64,000 bases of DNA, taken from Bdellovibrio bacteriovorus (GTDB lineage Bacteria > Bdellovibrionota > Bdellovibrionia > Bdellovibrionales > Bdellovibrionaceae). Below the pieces are notes generated by a model. It ran no database searches, had not been told where the DNA came from, and worked only from the letters and a program-made list of their open reading frames with translations. Shown one piece after another: positions 8,151 through 17,587 of this stretch. Location of the stretch: the NCBI RefSeq assembly GCF_001592755.1, contig NZ_LUKF01000018.1:52072-116071 (forward strand). The letters run 5' to 3'. Both the position numbers and the translations under genes were made by a program. Numbering within the stretch: position 1 is the first letter of the stretch; every line of letters starts with the position of its first letter.

Positions 8151-9080
8151 CTAGAATACCCAAGCGTTGGTCATTAAAGAATACTGCGTATTTTGCGGTT
8201 GGACGAAAGCGATGTCCTGACCACGATAGCTGTTTAGCATGGTGTCGTTGCTAACACCCAATGTGAACGAAAGACCGCGCATTGGGCGGATCCACAAGCT
8301 CGCACCCAAACGAAGAGCCGTTGTGTGATTGCCTTCTAGATCTTCCACGTTCGAAGTGTGGTACCAGCTTTCGTTGAAGCCTGATTTCGTCGTGATACTA
8401 AACATCGAGTTGATGTCCCATTGGAATTGAAGATAGTGCTCAAGACCAAATTGCTTCGTTGTTTGACGAGGGTCAAACACGTAACCACCATCATCGAATT
8501 GAGGTACGTCTTGATTGAAAGACGCTGTTTGGCTTTGTAAGTAAATGTCCGGCTTCGCTACGTAAGCCACAAGAATCGAACGAGACAACGCCAAATCGGC
8601 ATAACCTTCAAGACGGATTTTGCTGATTGTTTTTTGGTTCTGAGAAATACGGCTTGTTGGTAAGTACCATTTTACTTTACCAGAAAGATCCACGTCACCG
8701 ATGTAACCCAAGTCGTAGTTTGAATACACGAAGTGAATGTCGTTCAAAGAAAAATCAGAAGTGACTTCGTCGCCGTATTCGTTTTGACCTTGAGTTGTGA
8801 AGTTAAATGGAACACGCAAAGAAGCACGGCTGTTAGAATCCAATTTGTAGTTTAAAGAAAGATAGCTGTAGGTGTCCATGGAGCGCGTGTCTGTTGCCGT
8901 TTTACCTGGCTTCATGTTTTGCACAGAAGCGATAGAAAAGAACGACATGTTCCAGTCGTTGAAGCGACCCGCGTCTGTAGAAATCTGCGCACCGAAGTCT
9001 TCTCCGTCTAAAACCGCCGCGAAAGAGGGGGATGCCACGAAAAGGCAGGAAAGGGCTAAAGCGAGCGATTTTCTCAACAT
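8151..9080 (-). CDS. predicted outer-membrane beta-barrel protein
   Basis: A 309-aa protein with a signal peptide (MLRKSLALALSCLFVASPSFA, cleaved about residue 21). The mature part is rich in alternating aromatic and polar strands (YLSLNYKL, ARYNL-like patterns, FQWDINSMFSITT) and ends in WVF, the C-terminal aromatic typical of proteins assembled by the Bam complex. No further family is recognised. ATG at 9080 follows AGGAG. A pair of palindromes lies upstream, between it and the divergent nuclease gene. Confidence 0.72.
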   Translation of the reverse strand: MLRKSLALALSCLFVASPSFAAVLDGEDFGAQISTDAGRFNDWNMSFFSIASVQNMKPGKTATDTRSMDTYSYLSLNYKLDSNSRASLRVPFNFTTQGQNEYGDEVTSDFSLNDIHFVYSNYDLGYIGDVDLSGKVKWYLPTSRISQNQKTISKIRLEGYADLALSRSILVAYVAKPDIYLQSQTASFNQDVPQFDDGGYVFDPRQTTKQFGLEHYLQFQWDINSMFSITTKSGFNESWYHTSNVEDLEGNHTTALRLGASLWIRPMRGLSFTLGVSNDTMLNSYRGQDIAFVQPQNTQYSLMTNAWVF

Positions 9081-9130
9081 ACGTACTCCTAGTATTCCAG
9101 TCTGGATCGGGGGTGTTTATGCCATAGCGC

Positions 9131-9171
9131 TGCGCATTGCGCAATATCCAAAGTTTAGACATAGTATGTCT
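9131..9171. promoter_or_regulatory. palindromes in a divergent intergenic region
   Basis: Two inverted repeats lie between the divergent genes starting at 9080 and 9233: TGCGC-ATT-GCGCA (9131-9143) and AGACATA-G-TATGTCT (9157-9171, perfect 7-bp arms). Their size and place fit operator sites for a dimeric regulator; this is inferred from symmetry alone. Confidence 0.4.
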
Positions 9172-9232
9172 CAACCTAATCCTAAAACTCTTTCGACTTG
9201 AGATGAGTCCACAAACCCCTTAGTGTGACGTC

Positions 9233-10417
9233 ATGAAAAATTTACGACTCATTCAAAAACTCATCCTTTGCATCGCCCTTCTAGCTCTGGCTGGATGTGC
9301 CGTTTCCTTCAAAAAAGAAAAGTGGGATCTACCACCAAAAGCGGCTGACGAAATCAGCGTCATGTCCTTCAACGTAGAGAACCTTTTCGACACCGTAAAA
9401 ACGCCCGGTCACAACGATGAAACCTATATGCCTTTGTCGGCGAAAAATGCCGATCCTAAGCTGCGCGAAGCTTGTGTCAAAAATAATGACAGTAGCTACC
9501 GCCGTGGCGAGTGCCTAAGCACCGATTGGAGCGAAGAGGCTTTAAATAAGAAACTTGCTAACGTTGCTAAAGTTATTTTAGGCGTCGATGGCAAAGGACC
9601 CGACGCTTTGATGATCATGGAGATCGAAAGCGACGTTGTTCTTCATAAATTGAATACAGAATATCTTAAAGAAGCAGGCTACATCACAGAAGTCATTATT
9701 GATGGCCCCGATAAACGCGGTATCAACTTGGCGTTTTTGTCTCGCTTCCCTGTAGTTGGTAAGCCGATCTTGCACCCTATCCCTTGGAAGCCTAAAGAAG
9801 AAAAAGACCGCGAGTGGATGGAACGCTCTCGTCGTATCCTTGAAGTAACCGTAAAGGCACCTAATGGCGATCCTATTACGTTTATGGCGGCGCACTTCCC
9901 TTCTCAAGCAAACCCGACTTACTGGCGCCAACAAATTGCGACTTTCGCGACGGATCTGATCAAATCTAAAGGCCCTGATGCGATGGTGATCTTCGGCGGG
10001 GACTTAAATATCACGCACGAGGAAGAGAATAGTTATCACATCTTCCGTGATATCTTCCAACAAGGTGGAGCGGTTTCTCACTTTGTAGGTTGCAAAGAAT
10101 GTCCAGGAACGCACAACTATCGCAAGTCTTGGTCTTTCCTTGATGCTCACGTTTACAGCAAAGCTTTGCTAGCTGACGGCAAAGGCAGCTATCAAATGCT
10201 TCCAAATACAATCGACGTGATTCGCTATGACGATGTTCACTTGTCTAAAGGAAAATATCCAAAGCGTTGGGATTACGACAAAATGGAAGGTGTGGCCGAC
10301 CACTTCCCGCTTTATGTTCGCTTGAAACAAAGAAGCGAAGCAAAGAACCCTGTAAAAGAAGAAGCTCCGACGAAACCTGCGGCGAAAGAGACTAAGAAAA
10401 CCAAAGGTAAGAAGTAG
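9233..10417 (+). CDS. lipoprotein of the endonuclease/exonuclease/phosphatase family
   Basis: A 394-aa protein with a lipobox (LALAGC, Cys about residue 22). The EEP fold is supported by MSFNVENLFDT near residue 44, MIMEIES (metal Glu), FMAAHFPSQ, IFGGDLNITHEE (the D-N motif) and the C-terminal VADHFPLYVR (SDH-like catalytic His). Such enzymes are Mg-dependent nucleases or phosphodiesterases; a lipid-anchored envelope location suggests action on extracellular or periplasmic DNA. The C-terminus is a Lys/Pro-rich tail (KPAAKETKKTKGKK). Transcription ends at the hairpin 10465-10496. Confidence 0.82.
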   Translation: MKNLRLIQKLILCIALLALAGCAVSFKKEKWDLPPKAADEISVMSFNVENLFDTVKTPGHNDETYMPLSAKNADPKLREACVKNNDSSYRRGECLSTDWSEEALNKKLANVAKVILGVDGKGPDALMIMEIESDVVLHKLNTEYLKEAGYITEVIIDGPDKRGINLAFLSRFPVVGKPILHPIPWKPKEEKDREWMERSRRILEVTVKAPNGDPITFMAAHFPSQANPTYWRQQIATFATDLIKSKGPDAMVIFGGDLNITHEEENSYHIFRDIFQQGGAVSHFVGCKECPGTHNYRKSWSFLDAHVYSKALLADGKGSYQMLPNTIDVIRYDDVHLSKGKYPKRWDYDKMEGVADHFPLYVRLKQRSEAKNPVKEEAPTKPAAKETKKTKGKK

Positions 10418-10464
10418 TTTTCTTTTAAAGATACGGAAGAGATCGAAAGATCTTTCTTCACGAA

Positions 10465-10496
10465 TAAAAAAAGCCGCGAACTTCGCGGCTTTTTTT
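10465..10496. terminator. bidirectional intrinsic terminator
   Basis: AAGCCGCG pairs with CGCGGCTT around AACTT, with A tracts before and T tracts after. A smaller hairpin with a GAAA tetraloop (AGATC-GAAA-GATCT) precedes it. It serves the convergent genes ending at 10417 and 10520. Confidence 0.85.
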
Positions 10497-10519
10497 ATTT
10501 CAGCATTTGAGATTTTCAA

Positions 10520-11470
10520 CTACCAGATGAAAAGACGGCTGAAATCTACTGTGGGGCTTTCACCACAAGTCGCCGTTGCTGCTTTAAACTTTGTACCTTC
10601 AACAACGATTTCTGTTTTTGTCAGAATCATGTTTTTAGGTTTCGAGCCACCCAAAACCAATTTTCCTTCCGCTGTAGAGCAGAAAGGATCCAAAGTGATA
10701 TTCAACTCACCTTTGGCAGTGCTCGTGTTAGCTCTTTCTTCATCTTTTTTCGTAAATACGAACTTACCGTCAAACTTCGTAATAGAAGCTTTTCCGCTTT
10801 CAAGACCCGCAGCATCCACTTCAAAACTCAGGACAGTTTCCATACTCCCCGTGTTGGCTGCTTTATTCAAACGGCCATTTACAGTCCCTTTAGAAACCAA
10901 AGAGGCTTGATAAGAGTCAGAACCTTCAATGGCAGTTAAAGTCAGCTTCATGTCGTTTTCAAAAACATTCAAAAACGTCACGCCTTTTTCTTTATCGATA
11001 ACAGTTTTTGAATTAGCCACTGTCGCCGTCAAAGACTGAATTTTATTTTCAGCCGTTTTAACCGTCACATTCCATTTTTTATTCAGTGTAGATTTATACT
11101 CTACACCGGCAACGTCATAAGAGATCAGGTCATTAGCGGCATTCAAAGTCACTGTGTAACCCTCGCCGTCTTTCAGAGCGACTCTTTCAGAAACTTTGTA
11201 CTGAGACTTGATTGTTTTATCTTCCGAAGTTGCCAAACGAACAACATCCAAAACTTCGATGGCCTTATCTGCAAGTACGGCCACGCCAGAATATCCGCCG
11301 ATTCTAAATTCGCCGCCACTTGCTCCGGGCTTCCCGGATTTACGAGCATTTTGCGCTTGAATCTTCGCACGTGTGTTCTTGTCAGTGACAGAGACATCAC
11401 GAGGCGTACAAGCCGTGGTTAATAGAGCAGAAGAAACGAATAAAGCAGATAAAATGACGGATGTTTTCAT
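10520..11470 (-). CDS. lipoprotein of unknown function
   Basis: A 316-aa protein whose start is set at the ATG at 11470 because a lipoprotein signal begins there (MKTSVILSALF...LTTAC, lipid Cys about residue 21); 24 further codons upstream are open but have no signal. The mature part is beta-rich with repeated short strands (GKLVLGG, VEYKSTL, KFVFTKKD). Two late cysteines (PFCSTAEG, ATCGESP) may pair. No family is recognised. It follows the RlmL-type methyltransferase by 83 nt on the same strand and may be the last gene of that operon. Confidence 0.72.
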   Translation of the reverse strand: MKTSVILSALFVSSALLTTACTPRDVSVTDKNTRAKIQAQNARKSGKPGASGGEFRIGGYSGVAVLADKAIEVLDVVRLATSEDKTIKSQYKVSERVALKDGEGYTVTLNAANDLISYDVAGVEYKSTLNKKWNVTVKTAENKIQSLTATVANSKTVIDKEKGVTFLNVFENDMKLTLTAIEGSDSYQASLVSKGTVNGRLNKAANTGSMETVLSFEVDAAGLESGKASITKFDGKFVFTKKDEERANTSTAKGELNITLDPFCSTAEGKLVLGGSKPKNMILTKTEIVVEGTKFKAATATCGESPTVDFSRLFIW

Positions 11471-11553
11471 GGCTCGGGAATTTATCCTGAAACAGGGGAA
11501 GATTCTAGTGGAACCTCTGCCGCCCTCCGCAAATCTAACCAATTCCTAAAAAT

Positions 11554-12738
11554 TTACAGACGTGTCAAAAGAGTAAACAGGCAGCGAAGTCCGCCATTAT
11601 TGATTTTAAGCTCTTTAAGGACTTTATAACCCGCAGGCGGGTTCTGAACACGCTCTTTATCAGGGTAAAGAATACCCAGGCGCTCGGGCTTATACTGACC
11701 ACAAAGGACGTCGACCAGCCCTTTAAGACCACCTTTAATAGCTGTGGGCAAACGCTCTCCATAAGGAGGATTTAAAATCAGCCACAGGGGGCCCTCAGAG
11801 GGATACGTTCCTTCCAGGGCATCTTGGACTTTGAATTCACGCGGAGCCGACGCAAACGAGGACTTCTGCACTTCTTGAAGCTGACGCTCGACTTCAGCGA
11901 AATTCTTTTCTGCCGCTGGAATCATGTCCTCGCTGATATCAAAGCCGACAAATTTCTTAAAGCCATGAGCGGCTGGCATCTCGTAGTTAAAAGCAAAGCT
12001 AGGTGAAAGAAAAAGCTTCGGGACTTTCTTCCACTTTTGAAAAGCAAAAGGTCGTGCGAACTGCCCACTCCATAATGCGCGGGCCTCACTGAGAAGAGTC
12101 CCTGAACCCATCATGGGATCTAACAGGGTCACTTGGGAAAGCTCGGCTGGCGTCAAATCATTTGTCATCTCTTTTAAAAGATACGCCGCGATGGTTTCGC
12201 GCAACGGGGCTTCCCCTTTTAGGACAGACCATCCACGCTTGTGCAGATGTTCGCCTGTACTATCTAAACTGATCGTGCAAAGGTCATCATCCATGCGGAT
12301 GTAGATCGATCCGCAGAGATCTGTTGCCGCGACGCCTTTGAATATTTCACTCAAAGCGGATTCCGCACTGTCTTGCAGACGCTTTTCATTATTCAAGCGG
12401 CTTTTTTGCGCCGCCACTTCCCATTCAACATTCGCCGACGCCAAGTACTCTTTCCAAGGCAGCGATTTCATCTTTTGATAGAACTTGGGCAGGTCTCGCG
12501 CTTTGAAAGAGGCCATTCTTAAAAGAACACGATTGGCGGTCTTTAAAAAGAAATTCAACTGGAGAGCGGCAAATAACTCGGTTTCGAACTCAAGCCCGCC
12601 TTGCATCACTTCAACTTCAGGAAAGGGCAAGGTATGAGTTTTTGCATCTTTACCCAAAAGATAAGGCCAGACCTCTTTCATTTCTGCAAGTGTGCGCTCT
12701 TCATAATCTAGTGGAGTCGAAACGAAAAAACGATTCAT
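11554..12738 (-). CDS. RlmL-like rRNA/tRNA guanine-N2 methyltransferase
   Basis: A 394-aa protein with the architecture of the RlmL N-terminal enzyme, which makes m2G in 23S rRNA. A THUMP-like RNA-binding region spans about residues 40-160 and a class I methyltransferase domain follows. Motif I is DPMMGSGTLLSEA (about residue 210) and the catalytic motif is LNPPYGERL (NPPY, about residue 325), as expected for base-amine methylation. It lacks the RlmK half present in the long E. coli RlmKL fusion. It starts 3 nt after the upstream exported-protein gene, so it shares an operon with envelope proteins. Confidence 0.85.
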   Translation of the reverse strand: MNRFFVSTPLDYEERTLAEMKEVWPYLLGKDAKTHTLPFPEVEVMQGGLEFETELFAALQLNFFLKTANRVLLRMASFKARDLPKFYQKMKSLPWKEYLASANVEWEVAAQKSRLNNEKRLQDSAESALSEIFKGVAATDLCGSIYIRMDDDLCTISLDSTGEHLHKRGWSVLKGEAPLRETIAAYLLKEMTNDLTPAELSQVTLLDPMMGSGTLLSEARALWSGQFARPFAFQKWKKVPKLFLSPSFAFNYEMPAAHGFKKFVGFDISEDMIPAAEKNFAEVERQLQEVQKSSFASAPREFKVQDALEGTYPSEGPLWLILNPPYGERLPTAIKGGLKGLVDVLCGQYKPERLGILYPDKERVQNPPAGYKVLKELKINNGGLRCLFTLLTRL

Positions 12739-12741
12739 GAA

Positions 12742-13803
12742 CTAAAATCTCCAATAGGCATCAAAGAGCGCGTAGTAACCGTCGGTTGGTGAAAGCTTGA
12801 ACGAAGTGATATCCGTCGAGTTGATCGAAAAGCTTAAATGAAACTTATCCCAGATCTTAAGATAAGTCAGGTAACCCCCGACGGCCTTCTTTTCGAAGTT
12901 GTACGAAGGTCCCAAAAGAACGCGGTCCCAGTTGCCTAAGATAAATTCATATCCTGATTGCAAAGAGCTTGTTCCCAAGGATTTGATGGCCGTGGCGTCA
13001 GCGGCATCTTCAAAACTAAAAAGAGCCAGCGTTAGCAATGTGTGCGACACGACCGATTCAGAAGAAATAGAATCCCAATAAATATTCAAATTCAGAGTGC
13101 TGCGGCTTTCGCTAGGAATCTTTGCAAAGCTCAAACCGGTAGAGACCACATTCGAGTACGACTCATAGACATTGGCTTTTGCCGCCGCATTGTAGGCACC
13201 AATAAAGTTTGCCGGTACGATCGTATTCACCGTCAACCATTCCGTCGCCCCGTAACTGAGCTGACCGAACCAAGTGACCATGTATTCCCCTTCCCACAGA
13301 GTTTCTGCCGTTTCACCGACCGCAAGCCCTTGCGTGAAAAGAGGTTTGTATTTAGAGGAAATATTTTTATCAGACTCTTTGACGATAAGATCTGTTGAGC
13401 CTTTGTACTTTTCGTTTTCCGTGCTGAGATCCAAGTGCATCAATTGGTCGCCCACTTGCACAAAGTTAAGGCGTGATTGGCGCAAAAGTTCACAAGTCAA
13501 AGTGTAAGTGCCGTCTTGATTGTTTTCAATCCCCGAGACTTCAACAAAGCCGATGATTCCGATCGAAGGCGTATGGGATTCTAAGGCCAGAACTTCCCCG
13601 ATATGCCAGTCATTAAAAGTAGATTCGGCCTTCAAGGTTTTGTGATCGATGATATTTTCAATGCGTGCGCGAGCTTCGGGACGATAATCACGCGAGCCTT
13701 CCGCCGCGGGCCCACGCAAAATAATAGGAACTTCATCTTCCATGGATGAATGTGCCTGCGCTGTCGTCACAAGAAGTAGACAAAGAAGAACCCTTAAGAT
13801 CAT
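12742..13803 (-). CDS. exported beta-rich protein, possible barrel
   Basis: A 353-aa protein with a signal peptide (MILRVLLCLLLVTTAQA, cleavage near residue 17). The C-terminal half has repeated amphipathic strands (GGYLTYLKIW, FHLSFSINS) and ends YALFDAYWRF, a terminal phenylalanine as in outer-membrane barrels. The N-terminal half contains a mixed domain with GEVLALESHTPSIGIIGFVEV that I do not recognise. It lies 14 nt after the EF-hand-like lipoprotein gene and 3 nt before the methyltransferase gene. Confidence 0.7.
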   Translation of the reverse strand: MILRVLLCLLLVTTAQAHSSMEDEVPIILRGPAAEGSRDYRPEARARIENIIDHKTLKAESTFNDWHIGEVLALESHTPSIGIIGFVEVSGIENNQDGTYTLTCELLRQSRLNFVQVGDQLMHLDLSTENEKYKGSTDLIVKESDKNISSKYKPLFTQGLAVGETAETLWEGEYMVTWFGQLSYGATEWLTVNTIVPANFIGAYNAAAKANVYESYSNVVSTGLSFAKIPSESRSTLNLNIYWDSISSESVVSHTLLTLALFSFEDAADATAIKSLGTSSLQSGYEFILGNWDRVLLGPSYNFEKKAVGGYLTYLKIWDKFHLSFSINSTDITSFKLSPTDGYYALFDAYWRF

Positions 13804-13817
13804 GAATTGACCTTAAC

Positions 13818-16118
13818 TTAGTTTTTGGGCTTGTTCAATTGATCCTTCAATGTTCCAAAGATACGCACGATTTCCATGCGGCGAGCGTCGTCAATGCCCC
13901 ACATTTTATCCCATTGGAAGCGCGCAAGGCCTCCAGCTCCGGGTATAGAGCCTCTAAAGACGAGATAAGCAAAGCCCTCTTCCAAAAGAGTCTCGGATTT
14001 CGTATCGGTGACCGTTTTAAAGAAGGACATAAAACGCGGCGTGGCTGCGTAAATTTCATCCAAAGACAGCGTGCTACTGCCATCGGCATCGTACATCACC
14101 ATCAAGCCTTCGATGTAGTGAAGAATCGTGACCATCGTACGAATATTCGCTGTTTCGACATAGCCGCGCTTCTGCGCTGGAGCTTCAGACGCCACAGCAA
14201 GGTGGCGATAGAACTGCTCCCAGTCCGCCGTGCTTAAACTGCGCACATATTGAACCATTCCTGGAAGATTATTAAAGTAAAGATCAAAGTGCTTTCTAAT
14301 CTGCGACTTAAAACACTCTTCTTTGATAAAGGCATTTCCGAAAACATCTTTTTCTTCAATCAAACAACCCGCAAGACCCATATGATCTTGAACGGCTTGG
14401 GATGATGAAAGACCCGCAGCGACCAGCGTACTTACGAATTCATAAGTTTCGCTTTGGTCCATCACTTGGTCGCCATTCCCGCTAAAAGTGAAAAAGTTCG
14501 CTTCAAGAAAGCTGCGACCGCCTGAATTTGCAGAGCGAGGATCGAAAGCTTTTAAATCGCGCCCGATTTCTTGAAAATCATCGTACCAAGAAATCAAACC
14601 TGGTTGGGAAATGGACGCTGAAGTCATGCGACCTTGAGTGTTGTCACCCCAACCCAAAGTTAAAAGGCGAGCCAGGGCTCTGACGAAGTTTGCTTTCGTC
14701 AAAGACTTCCAGCTTTGTTTCATGTTTTTTGAGTTGCGAGCAATAATCAAACGCCCCTGCTCGTTAAAGCTTACAGGTGTTTCTTTCTTCAAGATTTCGC
14801 CATAGTCTTGCCAAGCAAGTTCCAGTGCTTTTTGCTCAAACGCATCATCGACCAAGCCCTTTTCAATCACGAAAGTGCGATTGAATTTTGTGTAAGCCTG
14901 ATAAAGTTCTGCCTGCGTATATCCACCACCCATTTCGTCGTACTGAAGGCTGTCGACGAAACTTTGATGCAAGCGCCAGATATTGAACTCGCGAGCGATG
15001 GTTGCCAGATGTTTGCGTTCCAAACCTTGTAAGTCGCGTGTGTCGGCTTTTCTTTCAGGATCTAGGACTTTGATGAGCACCGCTCGATAAGTCTTTTTCA
15101 GAGCCTTGCCACTGATAGAACTTGGGAACTTCGCCGTCAGCTGTTCGATCAAATTGTCAATATCCTTGATCGCGATACGTCCCGTCGTTTTTAAGCCGTG
15201 CGAGTTTTGAATCAGCTGCAAAGACTGACCTAAGAACTGACTGACTTGACGCAATTTACTGCGGTCTTCGAATTTTAAATCGCTCAATGAATAGTGATAT
15301 TTTAGCGCAAGTTCGTAAAGATTGATCAGCGTATCTAAACTCTCGCTCCACTGCAGTTTGCTCGTGAATTGCGCCCGCTCACCCATCAAGATGTTTTTTA
15401 CGGACTCAACAACCGGGATCCACTCACTGTATTGGTCATAAGGGGCAAATGGAGTTTCACCGCGAATGAACTCGGAAAATCCGGCTAAAGCTTTTTTAGC
15501 GTCTTCAAAACTGTATTCTGATTTTGCGATTTGAGTCTTATCCAATAAGCGCTGTAAAGCCAGACGCAATTGATCGGTGGCCTGAGTGATTTGTTCCCAC
15601 TCCGCGGTTTTTTGGGTCTTTTGATTTAATAAGATTTTTACGTGAGGAGCCAACTGTACGGCCTCTTCACGCACCACCTTCAGAATTTCAACCAGACGTA
15701 CGATTTCTTCTTTAGTGATGTATGTTGTCGCGCCACCTAAAAGAGCTTGTTTGATTTTCATGAGCTCTGCTGCGAACTGAGGCGTCACGTTGTTTTCTTT
15801 TAAGAAATACTTTCCGAAGAACTTACGCATTTCTTCAACGGTATAGGCATTGGGCAAGGATCCGAACGTACGCTTATTGAAATACAAAAGGGCTTCGATC
15901 ATGCAATCAGAGCCATCACGAATGTCTTTTTCTTGAGCGTCACCCACCGAAAACTTTTGCAGCTGATTAGGCAGACTTTGCAAACACTTAAATCTGGCGT
16001 CTGAAAGCTCCATCACCTGCGGTTCGGCTTTTTTACCGTTTAAGAATTCGCTGCAACCTACGGATGTGAATGCAAGGGCTGCGGCCATCGCGATGTTGAT
16101 TTTGCTCTTAGAAAACAT
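13818..16118 (-). CDS. EF-hand-like lipoprotein with two helical repeats (module 1)
   Basis: A 766-aa lipoprotein (FTSVGC, lipid Cys22). Two helical repeat units are centred on MKIKQALLGG (about residue 121) and VESVKNILMG (about residue 240). Two EF-hand-like loops follow: SGNGDQVMDQSE (about 546) and DADGSSTLSLDE (about 678), the latter with Asp/Ser/Asp spacing suited to Ca2+. It is a paralogue of the 1023-aa protein at 46343-49414, sharing the MFSK start, the KxK...GG repeats and the loops. Its ATG overlaps the upstream barrel gene by 11 nt (ATGTTTTCTAA). I infer a surface or periplasmic partner of that barrel; function unknown. Confidence 0.78.
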   Translation of the reverse strand: MFSKSKINIAMAAALAFTSVGCSEFLNGKKAEPQVMELSDARFKCLQSLPNQLQKFSVGDAQEKDIRDGSDCMIEALLYFNKRTFGSLPNAYTVEEMRKFFGKYFLKENNVTPQFAAELMKIKQALLGGATTYITKEEIVRLVEILKVVREEAVQLAPHVKILLNQKTQKTAEWEQITQATDQLRLALQRLLDKTQIAKSEYSFEDAKKALAGFSEFIRGETPFAPYDQYSEWIPVVESVKNILMGERAQFTSKLQWSESLDTLINLYELALKYHYSLSDLKFEDRSKLRQVSQFLGQSLQLIQNSHGLKTTGRIAIKDIDNLIEQLTAKFPSSISGKALKKTYRAVLIKVLDPERKADTRDLQGLERKHLATIAREFNIWRLHQSFVDSLQYDEMGGGYTQAELYQAYTKFNRTFVIEKGLVDDAFEQKALELAWQDYGEILKKETPVSFNEQGRLIIARNSKNMKQSWKSLTKANFVRALARLLTLGWGDNTQGRMTSASISQPGLISWYDDFQEIGRDLKAFDPRSANSGGRSFLEANFFTFSGNGDQVMDQSETYEFVSTLVAAGLSSSQAVQDHMGLAGCLIEEKDVFGNAFIKEECFKSQIRKHFDLYFNNLPGMVQYVRSLSTADWEQFYRHLAVASEAPAQKRGYVETANIRTMVTILHYIEGLMVMYDADGSSTLSLDEIYAATPRFMSFFKTVTDTKSETLLEEGFAYLVFRGSIPGAGGLARFQWDKMWGIDDARRMEIVRIFGTLKDQLNKPKN

Positions 16119-17466
16119 AAGCGGCTCCCAACATCAGACGGTCATTATTCACGAATTGAGCAATTTCATTTTGATTAGAAGCTGTCAGCTCCCCGGCTTT
16201 CACCATTTGCATTTCGCCCACCAAAGACCAAATGCCTGACAAACGAAAGCGGGCACTCAAGCGCACCAGATCAAATTGATTTTTATCAGAATGAGTGAAG
16301 CTGAGTTTTCCGATCAAGCGACGATTTTTACGGAAAGCATAGTTTGTCATTAAGGAAATCTGTTGCGCTTGCTTGTAAGGATAGCGAGTCATTAAAGCCG
16401 CGCGATCCGGGTTTGCCAATTCCCCTTCTTCACGCACATCGCCACCGATGATATCCAAATGCTGAAGGTTGACTCCCCAACGACCATTCGTCCATTCGAT
16501 AAAAGGACTGAGCAGAACGGCATCTTCAAATACCGGATGAGTCCACTGCTCTTCGAAAATATCATCTTTATTCGGACGATCATAAAGACCACTGAAACCC
16601 ATGCGAACCTGGTTCACTTTGTAGCTCACATCCATTCCCGCGAGCGAATGATAAAACACTTGGGGCTGAAGTTCGACGGCTCCTTTTAACTGAGCCATAT
16701 CTAAATTTCCGTCATAGCCGATCGCCAACTGATTGGCGGGCTTATAAATATAACTTAATTGCGCCCGGAAACTTTGCGGATCCCCGAAAGAGATCTTGGC
16801 TCCAAATGAGTTTTGCAAAACGACTTGAGTTTCATTCGGGCGATCAAAATTATAATCAATAGCTGTCGCTTCACTGAAGATTTTAATGCTTTCAGGAGGA
16901 CGACGGAACCACGGATTTCCCTTCACGAAACTTCCATTTTCAATTTCAAAGCTAGGGCCTTGATCGGGCAAGAAAAGGGGTGAAGCAAAAAGAACCAGCG
17001 TGTAGTACGGCTTGTCGACTTGATAGAAAAGTCCCACTAAACCTTGGCGTTCCGGCTGCAATGGATTCCATTTGAACAGAGGCTCCCACACGCCCAAATC
17101 CCAGCGCGCATCGAGTTCATTCCACAGCATGCGTTTGCGACCGATATAATAGGTTTCGTTTTCGTTTTGACGACTTTGAACGTAGAACTCAGAGATATTC
17201 AGATAGTTTAAAAGAGGGGCCCCCATCGCCACGCCACCGGCCACGTCCATCTTAAGAACATCGTCAGTGAAAGGGTCTGTTTTCAACTGAGCACCGACAA
17301 ACTGATAATTCGTTTTTTGCGTAGCTTCAAAGGTCGGGCTGATGAAGGAATCCGAAAATAATCTCATCTCGGTTTGGACCTGGGCATGAGCCGGCGCTAG
17401 GTTCGCAATGAACCCCAACAAAGATGCTAAAATGGCCCCTAAAATGGGTCGGACTCTGAAAGCCAT
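16108..17466 (-). CDS. outer-membrane barrel protein (module 1)
   Basis: A 452-aa protein with a signal peptide (hydrophobic to ...NLAPAHA, about residue 28) and a C-terminal YVF ending. Many beta-strands are visible (AQLSYIYK, MGFSGLYDR, IGKLSFTHSD). It is clearly paralogous to 49404-50837: both share YIGRKRMLWNELDARWDLG or YAGRKK..W.EMDRRWQMG, GLVGLF or GLTGLF, F..P.F.P..GP, and an ending NDRxxxGxxYVF. First gene of a minus-strand operon with the lipoprotein, an exported protein and the methyltransferase. It may be a porin or scaffold. Confidence 0.75.
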   Translation of the reverse strand: MAFRVRPILGAILASLLGFIANLAPAHAQVQTEMRLFSDSFISPTFEATQKTNYQFVGAQLKTDPFTDDVLKMDVAGGVAMGAPLLNYLNISEFYVQSRQNENETYYIGRKRMLWNELDARWDLGVWEPLFKWNPLQPERQGLVGLFYQVDKPYYTLVLFASPLFLPDQGPSFEIENGSFVKGNPWFRRPPESIKIFSEATAIDYNFDRPNETQVVLQNSFGAKISFGDPQSFRAQLSYIYKPANQLAIGYDGNLDMAQLKGAVELQPQVFYHSLAGMDVSYKVNQVRMGFSGLYDRPNKDDIFEEQWTHPVFEDAVLLSPFIEWTNGRWGVNLQHLDIIGGDVREEGELANPDRAALMTRYPYKQAQQISLMTNYAFRKNRRLIGKLSFTHSDKNQFDLVRLSARFRLSGIWSLVGEMQMVKAGELTASNQNEIAQFVNNDRLMLGAAYVF

Positions 17467-17587
17467 GGGCCTCCTTCTAAGAAATATAGATCAAAGCCTG
17501 TGCCCGGCGAGGCCCACTTTATGAACTCGCCTTTTATAAACTTTTAAACAAGTGACCTTTTTCGGCGGCTTTGCTAGGATTTGTGGG

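Noticed and set aside
8042..8254. Open frame inside structured element copy 1 and the barrel gene end
   Set aside because: It spans the element core, lacks a ribosome site and is antisense to the barrel gene; the structure explains the sequence better.
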